Positions 17,646-31,157 are shown, counted from the stretch's first letter. The stretch is DNA of 46,553 nt from Burkholderiaceae bacterium (GCA_019745555.1 JAIESX010000029.1:1-46553), one strand, 5' to 3'. Numbers and translations: made by a program. Notes: a model not told the origin generated them from the sequence alone.

Positions 17646-17711
17646 GGATACAGTGTCGGGCGGGTCGCGATGGCGCCTGGAGCGGGTTGCGTCTTGTCCC
17701 GGGGCAGGGGT

Positions 17712-17750
17712 CGGGTTTACACCGGGAACCCGCCGATTTAAATCTATAAT
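17712..17750 (+). promoter_or_regulatory. Promoter region of the atp operon with an inverted repeat
   Basis: TATAAT at 17745-17750 is a consensus -10 element, with a start expected near 17757 and a leader of about 20 bases. No good -35 stands at 16-18 bases; TTTACA (17716-17721) is 23 bases away. CGGGTT (17712-17717) and AACCCG (17727-17732) form an inverted repeat around it. GGGTTTAC followed by CCGGG recurs before the pseudopilin gene at 38411. An activator site in place of the -35 box is possible. Confidence 0.55.
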
Positions 17751-17777
17751 CAGCGGCTTTGCAAAAGTTTAAGGCAG

Positions 17778-18302
17778 ATGCCGGGGTCGAACGACATGTC
17801 GCATGAAACGCCCTCCCCGCTGAAGCCGGCTGTTGCAGATGATGAAGATGCGGCGGCGCAAGCCGAATTCAAGCCCCTGAGCGCCGACGAGGCGCGGCAG
17901 TGGCGAGAACAGCATCCGGCCCTGTCTCCCTGGCGCATCGTCGCCTGGCAGGCGGTGGTGGGAAGTCTGGCGGCGGGATTGGCCTGGCTGGTGAGCGGCC
18001 GGGAGACGCTGGCAGGCTCCGTGTTGTACGGGGCGCTGGCGGTGGTGCTGCCTGCAAGTGTGTTGGCGCGGGCAATGTCCCGGCAGTCCGGAGCGGCGGG
18101 TGCTGCTCTGGCGGGTTTTTTTGTGTGGGAACTGGTCAAGATAGTTTTGACCGTGGCGATGCTAGTAGCTGCGCCCAGGGTGGTTCCCCAGCTGAGCTGG
18201 CCGGCTATGCTGGCGGGCTTTGTGGTGGCGATGAAGGTGTATTGGGTGGCCATGTGGCTGCACCCGGCGCGCCGCAAGTCGACAGCCAAGAATTTGAATT
18301 GA
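17778..18302 (+). CDS. atpI: ATP synthase subunit I (AtpI-like)
   Basis: The 174-residue protein has a charged N-terminal region of about 50 residues followed by four hydrophobic segments, as in AtpI proteins, which help assemble the c-ring. Sequence is poorly conserved, so the call rests on topology and on position as first gene of atpIBEFHAGDC. The ATG follows AAGG at close spacing; Met7 is an alternative start. Confidence 0.85.
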   Translation: MPGSNDMSHETPSPLKPAVADDEDAAAQAEFKPLSADEARQWREQHPALSPWRIVAWQAVVGSLAAGLAWLVSGRETLAGSVLYGALAVVLPASVLARAMSRQSGAAGAALAGFFVWELVKIVLTVAMLVAAPRVVPQLSWPAMLAGFVVAMKVYWVAMWLHPARRKSTAKNLN

Positions 18303-18316
18303 GGTACTGGTGATTT

Positions 18317-19186
18317 ATGTCTTCTGAAGCACAAGGCCCGACGGCCGGCGAATACATCGTCCACCACCTGCAGCACCTGCAGAAGGATTTCTCCTTCAAC
18401 AGCGTGAAGCAGACCAGCATCGTGGACTTCAGTGTGTTCAACCTGGACTCCGTGTTCTTCTCCGTGGTGCTGGGCATCATCGGCTGCTTCGTGCTCTGGC
18501 AGGCGGCGCGCAAGGCCACCGCCGGCGTGCCTGGCCGTTTCCAGGCTGCGGTCGAGATCCTGGTCGAGATGGTCGAGAACCAGGCCAAGGGCGTGATCCA
18601 CAACGCCCAGAGCCGCAAGGTCATCGCCCCGCTGGCGCTGACGGTCTTCATCTGGATCTTCCTGATGAACTTCATGGACATGATCCCGGTCGACGCCATC
18701 CCCCTGCTCTGGCACAACGTCGGCCCGGCCATGGGCTTCAAGGACTACATGCGTGTCGTGCCGACGGCCGATCTCTCCACCACCCTGGGCCTGTCATGCT
18801 CGGTCCTGCTGGTCTGCCTCTTCTACAACATCAAGATCAAGGGCCTGGGTGGCTGGGCGCATGAGCTGATCGCCGCGCCTTTCGGCGACCACTGGGCCCT
18901 GTACCCGATCAACTTCCTGATGCAGGTCATCGAGTACGTCGCCAAGACGGTCTCGCATGGCATGCGACTGTTCGGCAACATGTTTGCCGGCGAGCTCGTG
19001 TTCATGCTGATCGCCCTGATGGGTGGCGGCTGGGCCCTGTCGGCCACCGGTGTGGGCCTGGCCATCGGCCACGTCATCGCCGGTACCGTCTGGACGCTGT
19101 TCCACATCCTGGTGATCACGCTGCAGGCCTTCATCTTCATGATGCTGACGCTGATCTACACCGGTCAGGCGCACGACGCGCACTGA
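18317..19186 (+). CDS. atpB: ATP synthase F0 subunit a
   Basis: This 289-residue membrane protein provides the two proton half-channels. The essential arginine is Arg217 in [17 protein letters not shown], and the C-terminal helix has [15 protein letters not shown]. It contains the expected five to six membrane helices. A pyrimidine-rich 51-base gap follows before atpE. Confidence 0.97.
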   Translation: MSSEAQGPTAGEYIVHHLQHLQKDFSFNSVKQTSIVDFSVFNLDSVFFSVVLGIIGCFVLWQAARKATAGVPGRFQAAVEILVEMVENQAKGVIHNAQSRKVIAPLALTVFIWIFLMNFMDMIPVDAIPLLWHNVGPAMGFKDYMRVVPTADLSTTLGLSCSVLLVCLFYNIKIKGLGGWAHELIAAPFGDHWALYPINFLMQVIEYVAKTVSHGMRLFGNMFAGELVFMLIALMGGGWALSATGVGLAIGHVIAGTVWTLFHILVITLQAFIFMMLTLIYTGQAHDAH

Positions 19187-19486
<300 letters not shown>

Positions 19487-19522
19487 TCGCCCGAACCTTC
19501 ACGCGAGAGAAGGGATCGAGCC

Positions 19523-19993
19523 GTGAACATTAATGCAACGCTGATCCTGCAGGCCATCGTCTTTCTGATCCTGGTGTGGTTCACGATGAAATTCATCTGG
19601 CCCCCGATCACCAAGGCGCTGGACGAGCGGGCGCAGAAAATCGCCGACGGCCTGGCTGCCGCCGACAAGGCCAAGTCCGAGCTCGCCGCCGCCAACAAGC
19701 GCGTCGAGGCCGAGCTGGCCACGTCGCGCAACGAGACGGCCAGCCGTCTGGCAGATGCGGAGCGTCGTGCCCAGGCCATCATCGAGGAAGCCAAGGCCCG
19801 CGCCACCGAAGAAGGCAACAAGATCATCGCCGCTGCCAAGGCCGAGGCCGAGCAGCAGACCGTCAAGGCCCGTGAAGCCCTTCGCGAGCAGGTGGCCGCG
19901 CTGGCCGTCAAGGGCGCCGAGCAGATCCTGCGCAAGGAAGTCAACGCCGGTGTCCACGCTGATCTGCTGAGCCGTCTGAAGACCGAGCTGTAA
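19523..19993 (+). CDS. atpF: ATP synthase F0 subunit b
   Basis: This 156-residue stator protein has one N-terminal membrane helix ([19 protein letters not shown]) and a long charged Ala-rich coiled coil. The start is GTG, behind GAGAGAAGGGA; an ATG three codons later (ATT-ATG region) is out of the usual pattern, and family members begin MNINATL as here. Nine bases separate its stop from atpH. Confidence 0.95.
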   Translation: MNINATLILQAIVFLILVWFTMKFIWPPITKALDERAQKIADGLAAADKAKSELAAANKRVEAELATSRNETASRLADAERRAQAIIEEAKARATEEGNKIIAAAKAEAEQQTVKAREALREQVAALAVKGAEQILRKEVNAGVHADLLSRLKTEL

Positions 19994-20002
19994 GGGTGAA
20001 CC

Positions 20003-20533
20003 ATGGCTGAACTTGCCACCATAGCCCGCCCCTACGCCGAGGCGCTGTTCCAATCCGCCAAGGCGGACCTCAACGGCGCCCTGGCCTGGGTGGAAGAACT
20101 GGCGGCCATTGCCGCGGACCCTGGTCTGCAGCAGTTTGCCGGCAATCCGCGTGCGACCTCGCAACAGGTCTATGACCTCATTGCGGGCATCGCCAAGACC
20201 GCGTTGCCGCAGCAGGCCCAGAACTTCCTGCGCACCGTGATCGACAACGGTCGCCTCAGCGCCCTGCCCGAGATTGCCGCGCAATTCCGGGCGCTCAAGA
20301 ACGCCCAGGGCGGCTCGTCCGACGCGGTGGTCTACAGCGCCTTCCCGATCGATGGCGCGGCCCTGGCGGAGGTCTCGGCCACGCTGGAGAAGCGTTTCGG
20401 CCGCAAGCTCAACGTCAAGGTTGAGCTCGACGCCGAACTGATCGGCGGCATCCGCGTGGTGGTGGGTGACGAGGTGCTCGACACCTCCGTCAAGGCCCGT
20501 CTGGAACAAATGAAAGTGGCTCTGACGGCCTGA
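20003..20533 (+). CDS. atpH: ATP synthase F1 subunit delta
   Basis: The 176-residue protein opens [19 protein letters not shown], the family signature, and ends with a domain containing [20 protein letters not shown]. It links the alpha3beta3 head to the b dimer. Length and place in the operon are normal. Confidence 0.96.
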   Translation: MAELATIARPYAEALFQSAKADLNGALAWVEELAAIAADPGLQQFAGNPRATSQQVYDLIAGIAKTALPQQAQNFLRTVIDNGRLSALPEIAAQFRALKNAQGGSSDAVVYSAFPIDGAALAEVSATLEKRFGRKLNVKVELDAELIGGIRVVVGDEVLDTSVKARLEQMKVALTA

Positions 20534-20579
20534 GCCTCGTGCCTGGTCGTCCGCCCAACCTAGAAAGAAGGAAAGAGTC

Positions 20580-22133
<1,554 letters not shown>

Positions 22134-22163
22134 TTCCCGACCTGACGACGCAAGGAGCCACTC

Positions 22164-24498
<2,335 letters not shown>

Positions 24499-24529
24499 TC
24501 GGCGCCCGTAAAGATAACGGAGCTACACC

Positions 24530-24946
24530 ATGAACACGATCCACGTCGATGTGGTCAGTGCCGAAGAGTCCATCTTCTCGGGCGAGGCGCGATTCGTTGC
24601 GCTGCCCGGTGAAGCCGGCGAACTCGGCATCTACCCGCGTCACACCCCGCTGATCACGCGCGTCAAGCCTGGCTCGGTGCGCATCGAGATGGCCGATGGC
24701 AAGGAAGAGTTCGTCTTCGTCGCCGGCGGCATTCTCGAGGTGCAGCCCGACTGCGTCACCGTCCTGTCCGACACCGCCGTGCGCGGCAAGGACCTGGACG
24801 AGGAGAAGGCCAACGAGGCCCGTCAGGCTGCCGAAGAAGCGATCAAGAACGCCAAGAGCGATCTGGACCTGGCCAAGGCCCAGTCCGAACTCGCGATTGC
24901 TGCCGCCGAGATCGCCGCGCTGCGCAAGTACCTCAAGAAGAAGTGA
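24530..24946 (+). CDS. atpC: ATP synthase F1 subunit epsilon
   Basis: The 138-residue protein has the N-terminal beta-sandwich ([40 protein letters not shown]) and a C-terminal two-helix domain that can inhibit ATP hydrolysis. It ends the operon and is followed by a terminator. Confidence 0.97.
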   Translation: MNTIHVDVVSAEESIFSGEARFVALPGEAGELGIYPRHTPLITRVKPGSVRIEMADGKEEFVFVAGGILEVQPDCVTVLSDTAVRGKDLDEEKANEARQAAEEAIKNAKSDLDLAKAQSELAIAAAEIAALRKYLKKK

Positions 24947-24977
24947 TCTTCCCGCATGCCGCGCCTGCGGCGTGTGC

Positions 24978-25015
24978 AAAGGCCCCGGCAGCGATGCGCG
25001 GGGCCTTTGTGTTTT
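24978..25015. terminator. Terminator after the atp operon, possibly bidirectional
   Basis: AAAGGCCCCG (24978-24987) pairs with CGGGGCCTTT (24999-25008) around an 11-base loop, followed by TGTGTTTT. On the minus strand the stem is followed by TTTGC, so it may also serve the convergent lipoprotein gene, whose stop codon adjoins the T-run. Confidence 0.82.
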
Positions 25016-25533
25016 CAGGGCAGGCCGGGCAGCAGGGCGTGCGGCTGCAGGCCCTGCACGCGGGCCGTCAGGCTGGAGGGAAAGCTCGCCAGCAGCTGGT
25101 TGTGCTGTCGCGTGGCCAGCTGGTAGCGCTGCTGTGCGACGCGGATGCCGCTGTCCAGTGCCTCGAACTGCTGTACCAGAGGCAGCAGCCCCGCTTGCAG
25201 ACGGGCCTGCGCCAGCACCGGTGCCAAGGCCTGCGTCAAGGCGCCGTGCGCCTCGAGCGCATCTTGCAGTTGGGCCAAATCGTCGGGGTTGCTGGCGGGC
25301 AGAACCAGGATCTGCTGTCGGGCACGTTCCAGCTGCGCGAGGGCCGCCGACGGAACTGTTGGCAGGGCGCGCGTGCTGGACAGCAGGTTCAGCGCCAGGC
25401 GGGCACGTTGCACCTGCAAGGACTGCAGGCGCTGCCAGGCGGACTGGCGTTCAGCAGCGAGCTGCCGGTAGTCCTGCCAGCCACAGCCACCCAGCAGGGC
25501 AGCGAGCAGGAGGAAAATAGGCCAACGCAACAT
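25015..25533 (-). CDS. Helical lipoprotein, distantly LemA-like
   Basis: The 172-residue protein has a lipoprotein signal (MLRWPIFLLLAALLGGC, Cys17) followed by an almost wholly helical Gln/Leu/Ala-rich body. The C-terminal segment SGIRVAQQRYQLATRQHNQLLASFP resembles the end of LemA proteins (RYNxAVxxYN...FP), but the usual LemA N-terminal core is not clear. Function is unknown. It stands alone, convergent with atpC and divergent from the YheT-like gene. Confidence 0.65.
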   Translation of the reverse strand: MLRWPIFLLLAALLGGCGWQDYRQLAAERQSAWQRLQSLQVQRARLALNLLSSTRALPTVPSAALAQLERARQQILVLPASNPDDLAQLQDALEAHGALTQALAPVLAQARLQAGLLPLVQQFEALDSGIRVAQQRYQLATRQHNQLLASFPSSLTARVQGLQPHALLPGLP

Positions 25534-25619
25534 GGTTGAAATCACTGGGGGATGGCGCCAAGAATACACCGTGTGACCTCCGGCCTCGCGGCCTGGAGGA
25601 CAATCCGGCCTGCAAACCG

Positions 25620-26609
25620 ATGATGAACTACAGCGCTCCCTTCTGGCTGCCAGGCGGCCATCTGCAGACCATCTGGTCCGCGCTCTACGCGCGGCGTGTG
25701 CACGGCCCCGCGCCGCAGTTCCGGCGCGAGCGCTGGGACACGCCCGACGGCGACTTCATCGACGTGGACTGGCAGGACCGAGCAGACGCCGGCACTCTGC
25801 TCGTGCTCTTCCATGGGCTCGAAGGCTCGACGCAGAGCCAGTATGCCCAGGCCTTCGCGGGCTTTGCGCGTGAGCGCGGTCTGGCCTATGCGGTGCCGCA
25901 CTTTCGTGGCTGCAGCGGCGAACTCAACCGCGCGCCGCGTGCCTACCACTCGGGCGACTGGCCTGAGATCGACTGGATTCTGCGCCGCTTCCGCGCGCAG
26001 CACCCGGGACGCATCGTGGTCGTGGGCATCTCGCTGGGTGGCAATGCCCTGCTGCGCTGGGCCGGCGAGCTTGAGGACGAGGCATCGAAAGTGGTCGATG
26101 CCGTGGCTGCGGTGTGCTCACCGCTGGATCTGGCCGCCGGCGGCCATGCCATCGGCCGCGGCTTCAACCGGCAGGTCTACACGCGCATGTTTCTCAAGAC
26201 CATGAAGCCCAAGGCCCTGGCCAAGTGGGCGCAGCATCCGGGTCTGTTCGATCGCGCGGCCCTGCTGCGCGCACGCGACCTCTACGAGTTCGACAACATC
26301 TTCACCGCGCCCCTGCACGGCTTTCGCAACACCGAGGACTACTGGGCGCGTGCCTCGGCCAAGCCGCATCTGGCGCGCATCCGCATCCCGGCGCTGGCGC
26401 TCAATGCGCGCAACGATCCCTTCGTGCCCGCGCACAGCCTGCCGGACCGCAAGGACGCGGGGACGCATGTGACGCTGTGGCAGCCGCGCCATGGCGGCCA
26501 TGTGGGTTTTCCTGGGGGGCGCTGGCCCGGCCATGTGCTCACCATGCCGCAGGCCGTCGGCCGCTGGCTGCTGCAGGCGGCCGGGGCGCAGGAGCCGGTC
26601 CATGGATGA
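25620..26609 (+). CDS. Alpha/beta hydrolase, YheT family
   Basis: This 329-residue protein opens with YSAPFWLPGGHLQTIWSALY, the YheT signature. The nucleophile elbow GISLGG puts the catalytic Ser at about residue 138; a C-terminal HGGHVGF supplies the His and ALNARNDPFVP probably the Asp. Substrate is unknown (esterase-type). The start is one of two adjacent ATGs; GACAAT at 25599-25604 could be a -10 giving a very short leader. It overlaps the next gene by eight bases. Confidence 0.9.
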   Translation: MMNYSAPFWLPGGHLQTIWSALYARRVHGPAPQFRRERWDTPDGDFIDVDWQDRADAGTLLVLFHGLEGSTQSQYAQAFAGFARERGLAYAVPHFRGCSGELNRAPRAYHSGDWPEIDWILRRFRAQHPGRIVVVGISLGGNALLRWAGELEDEASKVVDAVAAVCSPLDLAAGGHAIGRGFNRQVYTRMFLKTMKPKALAKWAQHPGLFDRAALLRARDLYEFDNIFTAPLHGFRNTEDYWARASAKPHLARIRIPALALNARNDPFVPAHSLPDRKDAGTHVTLWQPRHGGHVGFPGGRWPGHVLTMPQAVGRWLLQAAGAQEPVHG

Positions 26610-27156
26610 CATCGTCCGCCAGGCTATGGCCAAGTGGCCCAACGTGCCAGACTGCTATGGCTGGCTGGGCCTGGATGCGCGCGGCAACTGGTACATGCGT
26701 GATGACCGCGCCCAGGCGGCCGGCGCCTTCGACAGCGGCCGGCCCGGCGCCAAGGGCTCGCTGCTCAGGCACGACAAGCTGATCGACTTCATCCAGCGCA
26801 ACTACGAGCACGATGCCCAGGGCCGCTGGTACTTCCAGAACGGCCCGCAACGCGTCTACGTGGAACTCGAAGCCACGCCCTGGATCTGGCGCGTGCAGGC
26901 CGACGGCACGGTGCGCGCGCATGACGGCGTCGCGGCCGAGGTGCAGCGCTGCGTGCTCGACGAAACCGGGCGGCTCTACCTGCAGACCGAGCGAGGTCTG
27001 GGCCTGGTGCACACGCAGGACATGGCGCAGGCCGCGGAATTGGTGGAGTCCGGGCGCTGGGCGCCCGAAGAAGAGCCGCAGGCCGGCCTGCCACAGCGCT
27101 ATGGCTATGTGCGCAGTCCGCAGCGCGACAGCCCGCAGGGCGGGCGGGGCGGATAA
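26602..27156 (+). CDS. Conserved protein of unknown function (KWPNVPxCYGWL type)
   Basis: The 184-residue soluble protein starts MDDIVRQAMAKWPNVPDCYG and has many Trp, Tyr and Gly residues in what looks like an all-beta fold (DARGNWYMRDD, GRWYFQNGPQRVYVEL, WIWRVQADGTVRAHDG). I believe it belongs to a proteobacterial DUF2946-like numbered family but am not sure of the number. There are no catalytic motifs, signal peptide or membrane helices. It overlaps the YheT-like gene by eight bases, suggesting co-translation and a shared task. Confidence 0.75.
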   Translation: MDDIVRQAMAKWPNVPDCYGWLGLDARGNWYMRDDRAQAAGAFDSGRPGAKGSLLRHDKLIDFIQRNYEHDAQGRWYFQNGPQRVYVELEATPWIWRVQADGTVRAHDGVAAEVQRCVLDETGRLYLQTERGLGLVHTQDMAQAAELVESGRWAPEEEPQAGLPQRYGYVRSPQRDSPQGGRGG

Positions 27157-27199
27157 TTTTCCATAGCCGCGGAAACGGGCCGGGGCAAGAGGAGACACG

Positions 27200-28876
27200 A
27201 TGCCGACACGCACGCAGCGTCATTTCGCGCACTGGCCGCCGGGCCTGCCGCGGCACCTGACCCTGCCGAAGACGAGCCTCTGGTACAACGTCGAGGTCTC
27301 GGCCACGCGCTACCCCGACAAGCCCTTCATCGTTTATTACGACAGCCCGTTGAGCTACGCGCAGTTCCGCCAGGACTGCGAGCGCGTCGCAGGCTGGCTG
27401 CAGCAGGACTGCGGCGTCCAGGCCGGCGACCGCGTGCTGCTCTACATGCAGAACAGCCCGCAATGGGTGATCGCCTACTACGCCATCCTGCGCGCGAACG
27501 CGGTGGTGGTGCCCGTCAATCCGATGAACCGCACAGAAGAGCTGCGGCACTACGTACGCGACAGCGGCGCCCGTACCGCACTTGTGGCCCAGGATCTGCA
27601 TGCCCAGATGGCACCGCTGCTCGGCGGCACGGAAGGCCTGTGCCATCTGGGTGTGGCAGCCTACAGCGACTACCTGCAGGTGGCGACCGATCTGGACCGG
27701 CCGCCCTTTGTTACCGCTGCGCGTGAGGACATCCGCGCGCCCGGCGTAACGCTCTGGCATCAGATCCTGCAGCTGGCCCGCGTGCCCGGGCCCCATACAG
27801 CGGGGCCGGACGATCTCTGCGTCATGCCCTACACCTCCGGCACCACAGGCCAGCCCAAGGGCTGCATGCACACCCATCGCAGCGTGATGAGCACCCTGGT
27901 CGGTGGCGTGCAGTGGTTCGGCCGCACCCAGGACGCGGTCTATCTCTCGGTGCTGCCTTTCTTCCATGTCACCGGCATGGCGGGCAGCATGAACGGGCCG
28001 CTGTTTGCCGGCGCCACCGTCGTCATCCTCACGCGCTGGGACCGCGATGTGGCCGCGCAGTGCATCCAGCGCCACGGTATCGGCATCTGGCAGGCCATCT
28101 CGACCATGGTGGTGGATTTCCTCTCCAATCCGCGCCTGGGCGAGTACGACCTCTCCAGCCTGCAGGGGGTGCGCGGCGGCGGTGCCGCCATGCCCGAGGC
28201 CATCGCCAAGAAGCTCAAGGACCTGACGGGTCTGGACTATGTGGAGGGCTACGGCATGTCCGAGACCCTGGCCGCCACCCACATCAACCCGCCGCAGCGA
28301 CCCAAGCCGCAGTGCCTGGGCATCCCGGTGTTCGATGTCGATGCGCGTGTGCTGGATCCCCAGACCCTGCAGGAACTGCCCCAGGGCGAGACCGGCGAGA
28401 TCGTGGTGCATGCGCCCCAGGTCATGCAGGGCTACTGGAAGCAGCCCCAGGCCACGGCCGACAGCTTCATCACCCTGGACGGCAAGCGCTTCCTGCGCAC
28501 GGGCGACCTGGCCTATGTGGACCACGACGGCTACTTCTTCATGGTCGACCGGCTCAAGCGCATGATCAATGCTTCGGGCTACAAGGTCTGGCCGGCCGAG
28601 GTCGAGGCCCTGATGTACAAGCACCCGGCCATCCATGAGGCCTGCGTGATCGGTGTGCGCGATGCCAAGCGCGGCGAGACCGTCAAGGCCCTGGTGGTGC
28701 TCAAGGAAGAAGCGCGGGGTCAGATCAGCGCCGACGACATCATCCGCTGGTCGCACGAGCACATGGCGGCCTACAAGAGCCCGCGCATCGTGGAGTTCGT
28801 GCACACCCTGCCCAAGTCGGGCACGGGCAAGATTCTCTGGCGCGAGCTGCAGGAACGCGAGCTGGAGCGCTCATGA
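27200..28876 (+). CDS. AMP-forming long-chain acyl-CoA synthetase-like enzyme
   Basis: This 558-residue member of the ANL superfamily activates a carboxylic acid with ATP and CoA. It has the P-loop YTSGTTGQPKG, the YGMSET motif, the TGDLAYVDHDGYFFMVDR hinge region and the C-terminal catalytic Lys in PKSGTGKILWREL. The acid is unknown; medium- or long-chain fatty acid is the best guess. AAGAGGAGA precedes the ATG. Its stop overlaps the start of a second synthetase (ATGA). Confidence 0.9.
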   Translation: MPTRTQRHFAHWPPGLPRHLTLPKTSLWYNVEVSATRYPDKPFIVYYDSPLSYAQFRQDCERVAGWLQQDCGVQAGDRVLLYMQNSPQWVIAYYAILRANAVVVPVNPMNRTEELRHYVRDSGARTALVAQDLHAQMAPLLGGTEGLCHLGVAAYSDYLQVATDLDRPPFVTAAREDIRAPGVTLWHQILQLARVPGPHTAGPDDLCVMPYTSGTTGQPKGCMHTHRSVMSTLVGGVQWFGRTQDAVYLSVLPFFHVTGMAGSMNGPLFAGATVVILTRWDRDVAAQCIQRHGIGIWQAISTMVVDFLSNPRLGEYDLSSLQGVRGGGAAMPEAIAKKLKDLTGLDYVEGYGMSETLAATHINPPQRPKPQCLGIPVFDVDARVLDPQTLQELPQGETGEIVVHAPQVMQGYWKQPQATADSFITLDGKRFLRTGDLAYVDHDGYFFMVDRLKRMINASGYKVWPAEVEALMYKHPAIHEACVIGVRDAKRGETVKALVVLKEEARGQISADDIIRWSHEHMAAYKSPRIVEFVHTLPKSGTGKILWRELQERELERS

Positions 28877-30423
28877 GCGTGGATGCCGAACTGGTCGCGC
28901 CCTTCGGAACCATCGCCGGCCTGATCCGCCTGCATGCCGCACAGGCGCCGCAACGGCGGGCGCTGGCGCAGGACGGGCAGGTGCTGAGCTACGCCGAGCT
29001 CGATGCCCTGATGGACCGCGTGGCCGCGGCGCTGGCGCGCGAGGGTGTGCAGGCGGGCCAGTCCGTCGCGATTGCCGCGGGCACCTCGCTGGCTTACGCC
29101 GTTACCTACCTCGGCGCCCTGCGGGCCGGCGTGGTAGTGGCCCCGCTGGCACCGGGCTCCACGCCCGACAGCCTGGCGGGCATGCTGCGCGATGCGGGCG
29201 CGCGCCTGCTTTTCACCGACCACGAGGTCGCGCAGGCCCTGGGTGCGCGTGAAAGCGCGGTGCCGCGCATCGCGCTGGACGACAGCGCCGCGGGCCGCCC
29301 CTGGACCGCCTGGCTGGCGCAGCCGGGCACGCCCGCGCCTGCGGTCGAGGTGGCGCCGGACTGGCCTTTCAACATCATCTACTCCTCCGGCACCACGGGC
29401 GAGCCCAAGGGCATCGTGCAGCCGCACGGCATGCGCTGGGCCCATGTGCAGCGTGGCGCGACCTACGGCTACGGGCCTGACACCGTGACCCTGCTGTCCA
29501 CACCGCTGTACTCCAACACCACGCTCGTTGTCTTCTTCCCCACGCTGGCCTATGGCGGCACCGTGCTGCTCATGGGCAAGTTCGATGCAGCGGCCTATCT
29601 GGGGCTGGCCGAGCGCGAGCGGGTCACCCACACCATGCTCGTGCCCGTGCAGTACCAGCGCCTGATGGCGCGGCCCGACTTCGGGCAGCACGACCTGCGC
29701 AGCTTTCGCATGAAGTTCTGCACCAGCGCGCCTTTTTCAGCGGCGCTCAAGGCCGATGTGCTGGCGCGCTGGCCGGGCGGTCTGGTGGAGTTCTACGGCA
29801 TGACCGAGGGTGGCGGCACCTGCATCCTCGAGGCCCATCTGCACCCGGACAAGCTGCACACCGTGGGCCGCCCCGCGCAGGGCCATGACATCCGCCTGAT
29901 CGACGAGCAGGGGCAGGAAGTGCCTGCGGGCGAGGCCGGCGAGGTGGTGGGGCGTTCGCCCGGCATGATGAAGGGCTACCACGGCCGGCCCGAGAAGACG
30001 CGCGAGGCCGAGTGGTACGCGCCGGACGGCCAGCGCTTCATCCGTACCGGTGACATCGGCCGCTTCGACGCCGACGGTTTTCTCACACTCTTTGACCGGC
30101 GCAAGGACATGATCATCTCGGGTGGCTTCAACCTCTACCCCAGCGATCTGGAGGCGGTCCTGCGCCAGCACCCGGCCGTGCAGGACGTGGCCGTGGTCGG
30201 TGTGCCCTCCGAACAGTGGGGCGAGACACCCGTGGCCTATGTGGTCCTGCGGGACGGCGTGGCCATCGCGGCAGATGCGCTGCGCGAGTGGATGAACCAG
30301 CGTGTGGGCAAGACCCAGCGCCTGGCCGATCTGCGCTACCTCGACGAACTGCCGCGCAGCGCCATCGGCAAGGTGCTCAAGCGCGAGCTACGGGAGCAGT
30401 ACGCACTGGCGTTCCGGAAATGA
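28873..30423 (+). CDS. Second AMP-forming acyl-CoA synthetase-like enzyme
   Basis: The 516-residue enzyme has the P-loop IYSSGTTGEPKG, FYGMTEGGG, TGDIGRFDADGFLTLFDRRK and the catalytic Lys in PRSAIGKVLKREL. It is clearly different from its upstream neighbour, so it is not a recent duplicate. The YGMTEGGGT form differs from the usual YGxTE and may reflect substrate choice. It is translationally coupled to the first synthetase; no beta-oxidation gene is nearby. Confidence 0.9.
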   Translation: MSVDAELVAPFGTIAGLIRLHAAQAPQRRALAQDGQVLSYAELDALMDRVAAALAREGVQAGQSVAIAAGTSLAYAVTYLGALRAGVVVAPLAPGSTPDSLAGMLRDAGARLLFTDHEVAQALGARESAVPRIALDDSAAGRPWTAWLAQPGTPAPAVEVAPDWPFNIIYSSGTTGEPKGIVQPHGMRWAHVQRGATYGYGPDTVTLLSTPLYSNTTLVVFFPTLAYGGTVLLMGKFDAAAYLGLAERERVTHTMLVPVQYQRLMARPDFGQHDLRSFRMKFCTSAPFSAALKADVLARWPGGLVEFYGMTEGGGTCILEAHLHPDKLHTVGRPAQGHDIRLIDEQGQEVPAGEAGEVVGRSPGMMKGYHGRPEKTREAEWYAPDGQRFIRTGDIGRFDADGFLTLFDRRKDMIISGGFNLYPSDLEAVLRQHPAVQDVAVVGVPSEQWGETPVAYVVLRDGVAIAADALREWMNQRVGKTQRLADLRYLDELPRSAIGKVLKRELREQYALAFRK

Positions 30424-30450
30424 AAAAGCCGCTGCGGGGCAGCGGCTTTC
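30423..30450. terminator. Bidirectional terminator
   Basis: AAAGCCGCTG (30425-30434) pairs with CAGCGGCTTT (30440-30449) around CGGGG. On the minus strand the stem is followed by TTTTTC and so suits the convergent cytochrome c gene best; on the plus strand only TTTC follows. Confidence 0.82.
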
Positions 30451-30469
30451 TGTACAGGCGGGGAACCGC

Positions 30470-30979
30470 TTACTTGGCGGCTTCCGGGGCCTTGGGCTCG
30501 GCGAACTTGCCGCCGCCGGAGTTGGCCAGGTAGGCCACAGCGCGGGCAATCTCCACATCGCTGTGGTCGCCGCCGCCTTGCGGGGCCATGGCGCCCTTGC
30601 CCTTGAGGGCCGAGGTCACCAGACCATCGAAACCGACCTTGAGGCGGGCACCCCAGGCGCCCTTGTCACCCAGCTTGGGCGCACCGGCCACACCGGCACC
30701 GTGACAGGCCGCACACTGGGCCTGGTAGACGGCTTCGCCGCTCTTGAGCGGGCGGTTGGCGTCGCGGATCTCGACGGCGCCGACCTTCTGAATGCGCTCG
30801 GCGACCGACTTCTCCATATTGGTCGCGCCAGCGGCGGGCTTCTTGTCCGAGACCACGAAGAACACGAGGCCGATGATGATGAAGACCGGGGCCACGAAAG
30901 AGAAGATAGAGACCCACATCATCTGTGCGGGGGTCTTGATCGGGCCGGTGTGGGCTTCTTCGTGCTGCTGCTCGCTCAT
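30470..30979 (-). CDS. Membrane-anchored class I cytochrome c (c5-like)
   Basis: The 169-residue protein has an N-terminal membrane anchor (about residues 22-44) after a short cytoplasmic stretch, then a periplasmic cytochrome domain with CAACH at 89-93. A likely axial Met lies in KGAMAPQGG. The topology and the GGDHSDVEIARAVAYLAN end match c5/cytochrome-c oxidase-linked electron carriers of betaproteobacteria. It is a single gene upstream of a terminator and divergent from the tRNA. Confidence 0.92.
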   Translation of the reverse strand: MSEQQHEEAHTGPIKTPAQMMWVSIFSFVAPVFIIIGLVFFVVSDKKPAAGATNMEKSVAERIQKVGAVEIRDANRPLKSGEAVYQAQCAACHGAGVAGAPKLGDKGAWGARLKVGFDGLVTSALKGKGAMAPQGGGDHSDVEIARAVAYLANSGGGKFAEPKAPEAAK

Positions 30980-31027
30980 GGGCTGTCCTCGGGATTCTGG
31001 GTGGTGGGGTGATTCAATCAGCCGCTG

Positions 31028-31063
31028 ATTATAACTTTCGGGCCGTCCGAAACCGCCTACAAT
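31028..31063. promoter_or_regulatory. Divergent promoters of the cytochrome c gene and tRNA-Arg
   Basis: TATAAT on the minus strand (31028-31033) suits the cytochrome c gene. On the plus strand TACAAT (31058-31063) lies 18 bases before the tRNA, so transcription would start about 12 bases ahead of it. Between them TTTCGG (31036-31041) and CCGAAA (31047-31052) form a perfect inverted repeat around GCCGT. The -35 elements are weak on both strands. Confidence 0.55.
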
Positions 31064-31081
31064 CGTTGCTCTTTCCCGAAC

Positions 31082-31157
31082 GCGGCTGTAGCTCAGTGGA
31101 TAGAGTATTGGCCTCCGAAGCCAAGGGTCGTGGGTTCGATCCCCGCCAGCCGCGCCA
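31082..31157 (+). tRNA. tRNA-Arg (anticodon CCG)
   Basis: The 76-base cloverleaf has a 7-bp acceptor stem (GCGGCTG with CAGCCGC), D arm, anticodon stem TTGGC/GCCAA with loop CTCCGAA (anticodon CCG at 31115-31117), T stem GTGGG/CCCGC with loop TTCGATC, discriminator G and an encoded CCA. It reads CGG codons. Identity elements (A20 region and C35) suit arginine. Short ORFs across it are spurious. Confidence 0.97.
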
